Source: Veillonella sp. VA137 (GTDB lineage: Bacteria > Bacillota > Negativicutes > Veillonellales > Veillonellaceae). Taken from it: a stretch of DNA of 37,400 nt. Numbering within the stretch: the stretch's first letter is position 1; each line of letters opens with the position of its first letter. The DNA is taken from positions 1-37,400 of the forward strand of contig NZ_RQVK01000015.1 of assembly GCF_003992015.1 (NCBI RefSeq), given 5' to 3'. The position numbers were made by a program, and so were the translations under genes. The notes beneath the pieces are model-generated. The model was not told the DNA's origin. It saw nothing but the letters and a program-made list of their open reading frames with translations, and ran no database searches. This document shows positions 30,088 through 37,400 of the stretch, in pieces.

Positions 30088-30150
30088 AGAACTATATAAA
30101 AAATTATCTTTATTTATTAACATGATATAGCTATAGATTGGAGGTATTCC

Positions 30151-31137
30151 ATGTCGGAATTACGATGGAATCCTTTATTGCGGACTTGGACAATGGTCGC
30201 TTCAAATCGTAAAGCACGCCCAACGATGCCAAAGGATTGGTGCCCATTCTGCCCAGGTATTAACAAAAAAGTCCCAGCAGATTATGATGTGTTGAAGTAT
30301 GATAACGACTTTCCAGCCTTAACGCAAACGCCAGAGGCTCCTTATGAAGATGGTAATGACTTTTACAAAAGCCAAGAAAACTATGGAAAATGTGAAGTTA
30401 TCTTATATTCTCCGGAGCATACTGCTAAATTTTACGAATTATCCGAAGATCATATTGTTAAATTACTAAATCTTATTAAAGAGCGTCATAGTGAATTAGC
30501 AAAAGATGAAAAAATTAAATACATCTACCCTTTTGAAAATAAAGGCGAAGCAGTAGGTGTGACAATGCCACATCCACATGGTCAATTATATGGCTATTCT
30601 TTTGTACCACAAAAATTACAAGTAGAGCTGGACAGTGCTAAAGACCATCATCATGAACATGGTGAATGCTTATTCTGTAAAATGAATCAAGTTGAGAAAG
30701 AAAAAGATGCTCGTATTGTGGGAGAAAATGACTCTTTCTTGGCCTATATTCCGTTTTTTACAGATTATCCATATGGTGTATTTGTGGTGCCAAAACGTCA
30801 CATGAATTACATTACAGATTGCACGGAACAAGAAACCAAAGATTTAGCGCATATGTTAAAAACATTAACAGAAGCCTTTGATCGTTTATTTGATATGCCA
30901 TTCCCATATATGATGGTATATCATCAAAATCCTGTAAATAGCCCTGAATATGCAGGACATGAAGAATATTATCACTTTAATATTCAATTCTATCCTCCTT
31001 TCAGAGAAGCAAATAAAATCAAATACTATGCATCCTCTGAAATGGGAGCATGGGCAGCAGCGAATACGAGTGCTGTAGAAGAAACAGCACCGGAATTACG
31101 CAAACTATATAGTGAGGTTGAACAAGAAAATGAATAA
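30151..31137 (+). CDS. galT: Galactose-1-phosphate uridylyltransferase
   Basis: This 328-residue enzyme exchanges UMP between UDP-glucose and galactose-1-phosphate in the Leloir pathway. It is the class I (HIT-superfamily) form: the zinc-site CPFC at residues 31-34 and the active-site HPHGQ at 141-145, where the second histidine (143) is uridylylated. Then come CLFCKM and a second HIT-like half with VPKRHM and YHQNPV. The whole length is present. TTGGAGGTATT precedes the ATG. It is first in the gal operon and overlaps galK by eight bases. Confidence 0.95.
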   Translation: MSELRWNPLLRTWTMVASNRKARPTMPKDWCPFCPGINKKVPADYDVLKYDNDFPALTQTPEAPYEDGNDFYKSQENYGKCEVILYSPEHTAKFYELSEDHIVKLLNLIKERHSELAKDEKIKYIYPFENKGEAVGVTMPHPHGQLYGYSFVPQKLQVELDSAKDHHHEHGECLFCKMNQVEKEKDARIVGENDSFLAYIPFFTDYPYGVFVVPKRHMNYITDCTEQETKDLAHMLKTLTEAFDRLFDMPFPYMMVYHQNPVNSPEYAGHEEYYHFNIQFYPPFREANKIKYYASSEMGAWAAANTSAVEETAPELRKLYSEVEQENE

Positions 31138-32284
31138 AGAAGAATTACAGCAGCGTTTTCTGTCCTTCTTTGGCGAAGGTTCAGGAGATGTGCATTGTTA
31201 TTTTGCTCCAGGTCGTGTCAATGTGATTGGTGAGCATCAAGACTATAATGGTGGTCATGTATTCCCAGCGGCACTTAAAGTAGGCATTTATGGAGCCATC
31301 CGTTTACGTGAAGATAGCAAGGTACGTCTACACTCTGATAATATGGAAAAGACAGTAGTGGTTGATGTAAATGAACCTTTCCAATATAATATTGAACACG
31401 ATTGGGCTAATTATCCATTAGGTGTGATCCAATTCTTAAAAGATAAAGGGCACACAGTGCCAGGTATGGATATTTATTTTAATGGTAATTTGCCAGCTGG
31501 TGCAGGGCTGTCCTCTTCTGCATGTATGCTAGATTTAACTGGCTATATGCTGCTTTCAGAGTTGGGTCTAACTCCAATTGATCGCACGGAACTGGCAAAA
31601 ATGGCTATGCATGTAGAATACCATTTCGTAGGTGTAAAAGTAGGCATTATGGATATGTATGCTATCGCACATGGTAAAGAAGGCCATGGTGTCTTGTTAG
31701 ATTGCACAAAAATGGAGCGAAAACTGGTTCCATTAAATTGGCATGGACATACCCTTGTCATCATGAATACAAATAAACAAAGAGGTCTTGTAGACTCCAA
31801 ATTTAACGAGCGTAAAGGTCAGTGCGATGCGGCTCATGAAATTATCCGCAAGCATAAGGATATCTCTGGCTTGGCATTGGCTACATTGGATGATTTGGAA
31901 TTTATTTCTGATGATGTGTTACTGCGTAGAGCTCGCCATGTCATCACTGAAAATTTACGTGTATTAGATTTCATGAAAGCTTTGGAAGCGGCTGACTTAA
32001 CAGGCATTGCGCATTGCTTGAATGAATCTCACAGATCCTTACAGGTTGATTTTGAAGTAACAGGTAAAGAATTAGATACGATTGTTGATTTAGCACGATC
32101 TCAAGAAGGCTGTATTGCATCTCGTATGACCGGTGCAGGTTTCGGTGGTTGTGCCATTGCCCTTGTAAAAGATGAGCATATTGAGGCTTTTATGAGAGCT
32201 ATTCCAGAAGAGTACGAGAAACAAATAGGTGTTACCCCTAGTCTATATATTGCTGATATTGGTGATGGGGTGTATTCGCTGTAA
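31130..32284 (+). CDS. galK: Galactokinase
   Basis: The 384-residue GHMP kinase phosphorylates galactose at C1. Landmarks: PGRVNVIGEHQDYNGG at about 27-42, the galactokinase signature that binds sugar; LPAGAGLSSSACM, the ATP loop; and the GIMDMYA segment that carries the catalytic Asp. Most galactokinases have GIMDQ here; Met replaces Gln. The C-terminal TGAGFGGCAIALV motif is complete. ATG 31130 overlaps the end of galT; a GTG at 31112 is in frame but less likely. Translation coupling with galT is expected. Confidence 0.95.
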   Translation: MNKEELQQRFLSFFGEGSGDVHCYFAPGRVNVIGEHQDYNGGHVFPAALKVGIYGAIRLREDSKVRLHSDNMEKTVVVDVNEPFQYNIEHDWANYPLGVIQFLKDKGHTVPGMDIYFNGNLPAGAGLSSSACMLDLTGYMLLSELGLTPIDRTELAKMAMHVEYHFVGVKVGIMDMYAIAHGKEGHGVLLDCTKMERKLVPLNWHGHTLVIMNTNKQRGLVDSKFNERKGQCDAAHEIIRKHKDISGLALATLDDLEFISDDVLLRRARHVITENLRVLDFMKALEAADLTGIAHCLNESHRSLQVDFEVTGKELDTIVDLARSQEGCIASRMTGAGFGGCAIALVKDEHIEAFMRAIPEEYEKQIGVTPSLYIADIGDGVYSL

Positions 32285-32297
32285 AGGAGATAGAATC

Positions 32298-33461
32298 ATG
32301 ATAAAGCCACAAATAAGCAATGATGAAATTATTTTGAATTACATCAGGCGTCATGGCCCCGTATCGAAGGCATTGATCGCAAGACAAACCAAAATAACGC
32401 CTCCCACAGTGACTAATATTTGTACGAATTTAATTCGGAAAGGATTGGTCTACGAAGATCGTCAAGAACGATCTGCATTGGGACGCCCATCAATGTTATT
32501 AGACTTTAATCATGATATTGAAACCTATCTTATCGTTCATGTAAGAACTCATGCCATTGTGTTTTATGTGGCTACGGTAGGACGGCAAATCCTACATCAA
32601 GAAGAAACATCGATTATTGGCTGCAGTGCTGATGAAATTATGCAGCATATGTACCGAGGCATACAGGATATCTTTAAACAAGAGTATAAGATAAAAAGTA
32701 TAGGGCTGATTTTACGTGGCCCTGTAGATTCAGGAAAAGGAATTTCCATTTATTCTCCAAATGGGAAGTGGAATAATATTCCTTTCAAATATATCTTAGA
32801 AGAACGATTCCATGTGCCTGTCTATGTAGAAAATGATGTCCGTTGTTTATCGACGGGTGAATATTATTATGGTAGTGGTAAAGAAATGGATAATCTCATA
32901 GTCCTTAAATTCAGTTATGGACTAGGGATATCTCTAATTTATCACGGTGAACTCTATCGCGGATTCAACGATAGTGCTGGTGAGATTGGATATGGTGTGA
33001 TTCGATTAGATGAAGCGGGCAATGAAGTGCGCTTGGAAGACATCGCATCGGAAACATCGATCCACACGTATGTATTGGAACAAATGGAAAAAGGCCGATA
33101 TACGTCGGTACAAGATAACCCATTGGTTGTGAGCAAAGCATTTCGTGTAGAGCCTATTTATGAGGCCGCAGTAGAAGGTGATGAAGTGTGTTTAGAGGCT
33201 CTTTCACGAGTAGGGCATTATTTAGGAATTGCTTTAGCCAATATAGCGAACTTATTTAATCCAGAGCGGATTATTTTGAGCAGTGCTATGGGTAATGCAG
33301 TAGGAGTAATGGACCCTATTTTACGAGGTGTATTAGAACGCAATTCATACAAAGCACATACGATTAATTTAGAATATTCCGGCAATGGCTCTTATTATAC
33401 ATTGTTAGGTATGATTGATATTGTCAGTGCAAAACGAGCTGAAGAAGCTTGGTTACGGTAG
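32298..33461 (+). CDS. ROK-family transcriptional regulator
   Basis: From ATG 32298, which has AAAGGAGATAGAATC before it, the product has 387 residues. An N-terminal winged helix (NYIRRHGPVSKALIARQTKI and TPPTVTNICTNLIRKGLV) is followed by a ROK sugar-kinase-like domain. Kinase-type features have decayed: GEIGY stands where enzymes have GEIGH, and the usual zinc-binding cysteine cluster (CxCGxxGC) is absent, replaced by RLDEAGNEVRLEDIA. It is therefore a regulator of the NagC/XylR group, probably sensing galactose or a galactoside and controlling the gal-mgl genes that flank it. It lies 13 bases after galK. Confidence 0.9.
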   Translation: MIKPQISNDEIILNYIRRHGPVSKALIARQTKITPPTVTNICTNLIRKGLVYEDRQERSALGRPSMLLDFNHDIETYLIVHVRTHAIVFYVATVGRQILHQEETSIIGCSADEIMQHMYRGIQDIFKQEYKIKSIGLILRGPVDSGKGISIYSPNGKWNNIPFKYILEERFHVPVYVENDVRCLSTGEYYYGSGKEMDNLIVLKFSYGLGISLIYHGELYRGFNDSAGEIGYGVIRLDEAGNEVRLEDIASETSIHTYVLEQMEKGRYTSVQDNPLVVSKAFRVEPIYEAAVEGDEVCLEALSRVGHYLGIALANIANLFNPERIILSSAMGNAVGVMDPILRGVLERNSYKAHTINLEYSGNGSYYTLLGMIDIVSAKRAEEAWLR

Positions 33462-33523
33462 GTACCACGACTAGATACACTAGTCTTATAGGTATATAGG
33501 ATATCTAAAAGGAGGATATTATT

Positions 33524-34558
33524 ATGAAACGATCTTGGAAAGCAGCGATGCTTGCATCTGCAGCAGTAGGTGCACTTGTGTTAGGTGGTTGCGGAAGCGA
33601 TCAAGGAGCAAGCGGTGACAAACCTCAAATTGGGGTTGCTATTTACAAATTTGATGACACTTTCATGAGTGGCGTTCGTGCAGAAATTGATAAAGCTGCC
33701 AAAGACAAAGCTAAAGTGGATATCGTAGATAGCCAAAACTCTCAACCAACACAAAACGAAAAGATTGACTTATTCATCAATAAGAAGTACAAAGCAATCG
33801 GCGTTAACGTAGTAGACCGCACAGCAGCAGGCGTTATCATTGATAAAGCAAAAGCAGCTAACATTCCGTTGGTATTCTTGAACCGTGAACCATTAAAAGA
33901 AGATATGGCGAAATGGGATAAAGTATACTATGTAGGTGCGAAAGCTGAACAAAGTGGTGAAATGCAAGGTAAAATCTTAGCAGATTACTTCAAAAAACAT
34001 CCTGAAGCATACCATAGCAATGATGGTGTTATCCACTATGTTATGATCACTGGCGAACCAGGTCACCAAGATGCTGTACTTCGTACACAATACTCTGTAG
34101 AATCCCTTAAAAAAGAAGGTATGAAAGTAGAAGAGTTAGCTAGCGATACAGGTATGTGGGACCGCGTTAAAGGTCAAGAAAAAATGGCAGCGTTCTTGAG
34201 CCGTTACGGCGACAAAATCGATGCTGTTATCTGTAACAATGACGACATGGCATTAGGTGCTATTGAAGCGTTGAAAGCAGCAGGCTACTTCACAAATGGC
34301 AAATACATTCCAGTAGTAGGCGTTGACGCTACAACTCCAGCAGTACAAGCGTTGAAAGACGGCACATTATTGGGTACAGTATTAAACAATGCTAAAAAAC
34401 AAGGTCAAGCTGTATTTAATCTTTCCTATGTGTTAGCTAAAGGCGAAACACCAAATAAAGACAATACAGGTTTTGAAATTGTTGATGGTAAATATATTTG
34501 GGTACCTTACGAAATCGTAACAAAAGAAAATGCGGATAAGATTTTAGGTGACAAATAA
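33524..34558 (+). CDS. mglB: Galactose/glucose-binding lipoprotein
   Basis: The 344-residue solute-binding protein has a lipobox VLGGC with acylated Cys23 and the MglB/GGBP fold: PQIGVAIYKFDDTFMSGVR, then VDSQNSQPTQNEKIDLF near 70-85, PLVFLNREP and ICNNDDMALGAIEALK. The N-terminal Phe and Asp and the Asn-Asp pair ND-DMA are the sugar-contact positions of the family. It binds galactose or glucose outside the membrane and docks on MglC. AAAGGAGGATATTATT precedes the ATG. It is the first mgl gene and the lipid anchor replaces the soluble periplasmic form of enterobacteria. Confidence 0.93.
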   Translation: MKRSWKAAMLASAAVGALVLGGCGSDQGASGDKPQIGVAIYKFDDTFMSGVRAEIDKAAKDKAKVDIVDSQNSQPTQNEKIDLFINKKYKAIGVNVVDRTAAGVIIDKAKAANIPLVFLNREPLKEDMAKWDKVYYVGAKAEQSGEMQGKILADYFKKHPEAYHSNDGVIHYVMITGEPGHQDAVLRTQYSVESLKKEGMKVEELASDTGMWDRVKGQEKMAAFLSRYGDKIDAVICNNDDMALGAIEALKAAGYFTNGKYIPVVGVDATTPAVQALKDGTLLGTVLNNAKKQGQAVFNLSYVLAKGETPNKDNTGFEIVDGKYIWVPYEIVTKENADKILGDK

Positions 34559-34569
34559 GAAAATGCAGT

Positions 34570-34592
34570 AAGGGGGCATTTTGCCCCCTTTA
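34570..34592 (+). terminator. Intercistronic hairpin between mglB and mglA
   Basis: AAGGGGGC pairs with GCCCCCTT around a short loop and is followed by a short T-run. It probably lets the binding protein exceed the transporter in amount. Confidence 0.75.
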
Positions 34593-34618
34593 TTATCTGA
34601 TTAGTAGGAGGAAAATGT

Positions 34619-36130
34619 ATGGGCGAGTACATATTAGAAATGCGCCAAATTACGAAGGAATTTCCTGGCGTAAAGGCCTTGGATAATGTCACTTTCAAAG
34701 TCCGACCAGGCACCGTACATGCTCTAATGGGAGAGAATGGCGCGGGGAAGTCTACTCTTATGAAATGCCTGTTCGGTATTTATAAGCCTGATCAAGGGGA
34801 CGTGGTCATTGATGGCGAAGTAGTAGAAATGACAGATTCCCGAAAAGCTCTTGGAATGGGAATTTCCATGATCCACCAAGAGTTATACCCTGTATTACAG
34901 CGTAATGTTATGGAAAATCTATGGTTAGGTCGATTCCCAACCAAAAAAATTGGTCCTTTTACATTTGTGGACCATAAAAAAATGAAAGAAGACACACTAG
35001 CCTTGTTTAATGAAATCGATGTAGATATCGATCCAGAACAATTAGCTGGTGATTTATCTGTTTCTAAGCTACAAAATATTGAGATTGCAAAAGCAGTTTC
35101 TCACCAATCTAGAATTATTGTTATGGATGAACCTACCTCTTCCCTAACGAGTGATGAAGTAGAACATCTTTTCAAAATCATTAACTCCTTGCGTAAAAAA
35201 GGAGTTGCAATTATATATATTTCTCATAAAATGGAAGAAATCCTGCGCATATCTGATGAAGTAACGATTATGCGTGATGGTCAATATATAGGTACTTGGC
35301 ATGCTGATGAATTAACAACAGATCTTATCATTCAACGAATGGTAGGTCGTGAAATGACACAGTTATTCCCTGAAAAAACAAATACTCCAAGTGAAGAAGT
35401 ATTACGTGTAGAAAAATTAACATCTATTCATCCACATTCTTTTAAAGATGTAAGCTTCTCTCTTCGTAAAGGTGAAGTCCTTGGTGTAGGTGGTCTAGTA
35501 GGGGCGCAGCGAACAGAGGTTATCGAAGCCTTATTCGGTCTTCGTGGCATTGAATCTGGAAAGATTTACTTGCACGATAAAGAAGTGCGTATTCGTCACC
35601 CACGGGATGCGAAAAAACTGGGTATGGCATTGCTTACAGAAGAACGCCGTACTACAGGAATTTTCCCAATGCTCACTATTGTAGATAATACAACGATGGC
35701 GGCTCTACCAAAATATGAAAACAAGTTTAAACTATTAAATGATGCAAGACGACTAGACGATACAAAAGATGGTGTGGCTTCTTTACGAGTGAAAACACCG
35801 TCTACAGAAACGAAAATTCAAAGTCTTTCTGGTGGTAACCAACAAAAGGTATTGATTGCCCGTTGGTTAAATACGAACCCAGAAATCCTACTCTTAGATG
35901 AACCGACACGGGGCATCGATGTAGGAGCGAAATATGAAATTTATTCCATTATTAATGAACTGGCTAGTGCTGGTAAAAGTATCATTATGATTTCCTCAGA
36001 AATGCCGGAGTTATTGGGTATGAGTGATCGCATTATGGTGATGAGTAATGGATATATGAGCGGTATTTTAGATGCTCATGAAGCGACTGAAGAAAAAATT
36101 ATGGAACTAGCAACAGCTGGTTTAGTCTAG
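34619..36130 (+). CDS. mglA: Galactose ABC transporter ATP-binding protein
   Basis: The 503-residue protein holds two ABC domains in tandem, as in all sugar importers of this group. The first has Walker A GENGAGKST, signature LSVSKLQNIEIAKA and Walker B IIVMDEPTSSL. The second has a degenerate Walker A (GLVGAQRTE), which is normal for MglA/RbsA, signature LSGGNQQKVLIARW and Walker B LLLDEPTRGIDVGAK. AGTAGGAGG precedes the ATG. It lies between mglB and mglC and energises galactose uptake. Confidence 0.95.
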   Translation: MGEYILEMRQITKEFPGVKALDNVTFKVRPGTVHALMGENGAGKSTLMKCLFGIYKPDQGDVVIDGEVVEMTDSRKALGMGISMIHQELYPVLQRNVMENLWLGRFPTKKIGPFTFVDHKKMKEDTLALFNEIDVDIDPEQLAGDLSVSKLQNIEIAKAVSHQSRIIVMDEPTSSLTSDEVEHLFKIINSLRKKGVAIIYISHKMEEILRISDEVTIMRDGQYIGTWHADELTTDLIIQRMVGREMTQLFPEKTNTPSEEVLRVEKLTSIHPHSFKDVSFSLRKGEVLGVGGLVGAQRTEVIEALFGLRGIESGKIYLHDKEVRIRHPRDAKKLGMALLTEERRTTGIFPMLTIVDNTTMAALPKYENKFKLLNDARRLDDTKDGVASLRVKTPSTETKIQSLSGGNQQKVLIARWLNTNPEILLLDEPTRGIDVGAKYEIYSIINELASAGKSIIMISSEMPELLGMSDRIMVMSNGYMSGILDAHEATEEKIMELATAGLV

Positions 36131-36140
36131 GAGGTATTGT

Positions 36141-37148
36141 ATGAGCCAAGGTAAGTTAGGAAAGTTTCTTTCCCAAAATATTATCTATTTGGTACTAGTA
36201 GTACTAGTAGCGGCTATTTCTATGTATAGCCCGAACTTTTTATCCGTCACAAGTTTTCGTGATATTTTAATTCAATCTTCTCCACGTGTTATTATTGCGT
36301 TAGGTTCTGCTATGATTTTGATCACCGCAGGTTGTGACTTGTCCGCAGGGCGTGTAGTAGGCTTGACAGCGGTTGTATCTGCATCTTTAACACAGTTGCC
36401 AGATTATCCACGTCCATTCTTTGAACATTTACCAGAATTACCATTGATTCTGCCAATCGTGATTGCTATCGTGGTAGGTGCTATCATCGGTTTAGTGTCT
36501 GGTGTGATCGTAGCGTATTTAAAAATCGTACCATTTATTTCCACACTAGGTACCATGGTTATTACCTATGGTATTTGTTCCTTGTACTTTGATATGGAAC
36601 CAAATAACTCTCAACCGATTGGTGGTTTACGTCCAGAGTTTACACAAATTGGTACAGGCTCTTTAGACCTAGGATTTATGACGATTCCATATATTGTTAT
36701 TATCGCTGCTGTGATTTCTTTAATCATGTATGTGGTATATAACAAAACAATTCTTGGTAAAAACATGTTTGCTATTGGTGGTAATCCACAAGCAGCTGTA
36801 GTATCTGGTATCAACGTAGCAGTAACACTTGTTATTATCTATGTCATTGCTGGCGCTTTGTATGGCGTAGGTGGTATTTTGGAAGCAGCTCGTACTGGTG
36901 GTGCTACTAACAACTATGGCAACATGTACGAGTTAGATGCTATCGCAGCATCTGTTGTAGGTGGTGTATCCATCACTGGTGGTATCGGTACTGTACCTGG
37001 TATCATAGCAGGTGTGTTGATCTTTACAGTTATTAACTATGGTTTAACATTCGTTGGAATGGGACCATACTGGCAGTTGATTATCAAAGGTTTAATCATT
37101 GTTGTAGCGGTTGCCTTCGACGTACGTAAATCCATGGCACGTAAATAA
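36141..37148 (+). CDS. mglC: Galactose ABC transporter permease
   Basis: This 335-residue inner-membrane protein is of the MglC/RbsC type, with about ten membrane helices, the family's SSPRVIIALGSAMILITAGCDLSAGRVVG segment (here split as SSPRVIIALG and AGCDLSAGRV) and GVSITGGIGTVPGIIAGVL. It forms the homodimeric channel. Length fits the family. AGGAGGTATTGT precedes the ATG, nine bases after the mglA stop. It is the last gene of the operon. Confidence 0.95.
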   Translation: MSQGKLGKFLSQNIIYLVLVVLVAAISMYSPNFLSVTSFRDILIQSSPRVIIALGSAMILITAGCDLSAGRVVGLTAVVSASLTQLPDYPRPFFEHLPELPLILPIVIAIVVGAIIGLVSGVIVAYLKIVPFISTLGTMVITYGICSLYFDMEPNNSQPIGGLRPEFTQIGTGSLDLGFMTIPYIVIIAAVISLIMYVVYNKTILGKNMFAIGGNPQAAVVSGINVAVTLVIIYVIAGALYGVGGILEAARTGGATNNYGNMYELDAIAASVVGGVSITGGIGTVPGIIAGVLIFTVINYGLTFVGMGPYWQLIIKGLIIVVAVAFDVRKSMARK

Positions 37149-37168
37149 TCGAATATTGAATTGATTAG

Positions 37169-37206
37169 CCCTCGGCTTTCACAGGATTGTGAAAGTCGGG
37201 GGTTTT
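37169..37206 (+). terminator. Terminator of the gal-mgl operon
   Basis: CCCTCGGCTTTCACA pairs with TGTGAAAGTCGGGGG with two wobble pairs, followed by TTTT. Confidence 0.92.
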
Positions 37207-37237
37207 GTGTTACCTTCAAATGTTGAAAGCTTAGATT

Positions 37238-37270
37238 AAAACTCATTACAGTATCTTGTAATGAGTTTTT
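37238..37270. terminator. Second terminator, probably for a gene beyond the window
   Basis: AAAACTCATTACA at 37238-37250 pairs with TGTAATGAGTTTT at 37257-37269. Its symmetry allows use from either side. The remaining 37271-37400 is AT-rich with no gene. Confidence 0.8.
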
Positions 37271-37400
37271 GTAATATTTAATATTGTAGGAGATATTTTA
37301 AATAGATTCCACAAAATGTATATAATCAAATAAATGTAGATTATTATCCAATTGGAAAAATTATTCGAATTGTATATTATATATTTCGTGAATTTTATAA

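Overview
The window is a low-GC bacterial chromosome segment. Its gene content points to a Negativicutes anaerobe, most likely Veillonella or a close relative: a small 2[4Fe-4S] ferredoxin, a DUF2922/DUF1659 pair, RhuM- and Rpn-family genes, lipoprotein solute-binding proteins and strong AAGGAGG ribosome sites. The genus is inferred from overall character, not from a database match. I see no phage, no CRISPR array and no complete canonical tRNA or rRNA gene.

Layout. 1-74 is the 3' end of tuf (EF-Tu) with its terminator. 494-2552 holds a SAM methyltransferase and, convergent to it, a fused MsrA-MsrB repair enzyme. 2792-3730 holds a hairpin-rich intergenic element and a small operon: DUF2922 (interrupted by an amber stop), DUF1659 and a possible 23-residue cationic peptide. 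Convergent to it is a sigma-70-like gene. 4926-6462 is an Rpn-family nuclease gene inside a symmetrical set of long imperfect palindromes. 6646-8998 is a methionine operon (metA, metY). 9531-11889 encodes two related secreted proteins of unknown family and an XRE regulator. 12228-12392 is a ferredoxin missed by length-limited gene calling.

12524-18908 is an old tandem duplication. One copy is rhuM, a tRNA-like element, a Zn/Cd-type P1B ATPase and a three-hairpin 3' element. The second copy keeps only a rhuM fragment and half of the tRNA-like element, but has a full ATPase and its own consensus promoter. A CorA-family transporter with a GIN motif follows. 20230-25553 is a five-gene nickel/peptide-type ABC importer behind a structured leader that ends in an intrinsic terminator. 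25650-27838 is a MATE exporter with a palindromic operator-like site over its promoter, convergent with a TetR regulator. 28119-29368 carries a 51-residue membrane protein, a CPYC thiol protein and a DEDDh exonuclease. After a 780-base repeat-containing gap, 30151-37148 is a galactose locus: galT, galK, a ROK regulator and mglBAC.

Working together: the gal/mgl genes would import galactose, phosphorylate it and transfer it to UDP. galE, galM and the phosphoglucomutase must lie elsewhere. MetA carries the Glu111 signature of acetyl-CoA use, so metA-metY looks like a complete direct-sulfhydrylation route from homoserine to homocysteine. The paired P1B ATPases and the CorA-like protein form a divalent-metal block. 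The best candidates for undescribed biology are the Rpn gene with an internal start in its palindrome nest, the duplicated 3' RNA element with a compensatory base-pair change, the structured leader of the ABC operon and the pair of secreted paralogues.
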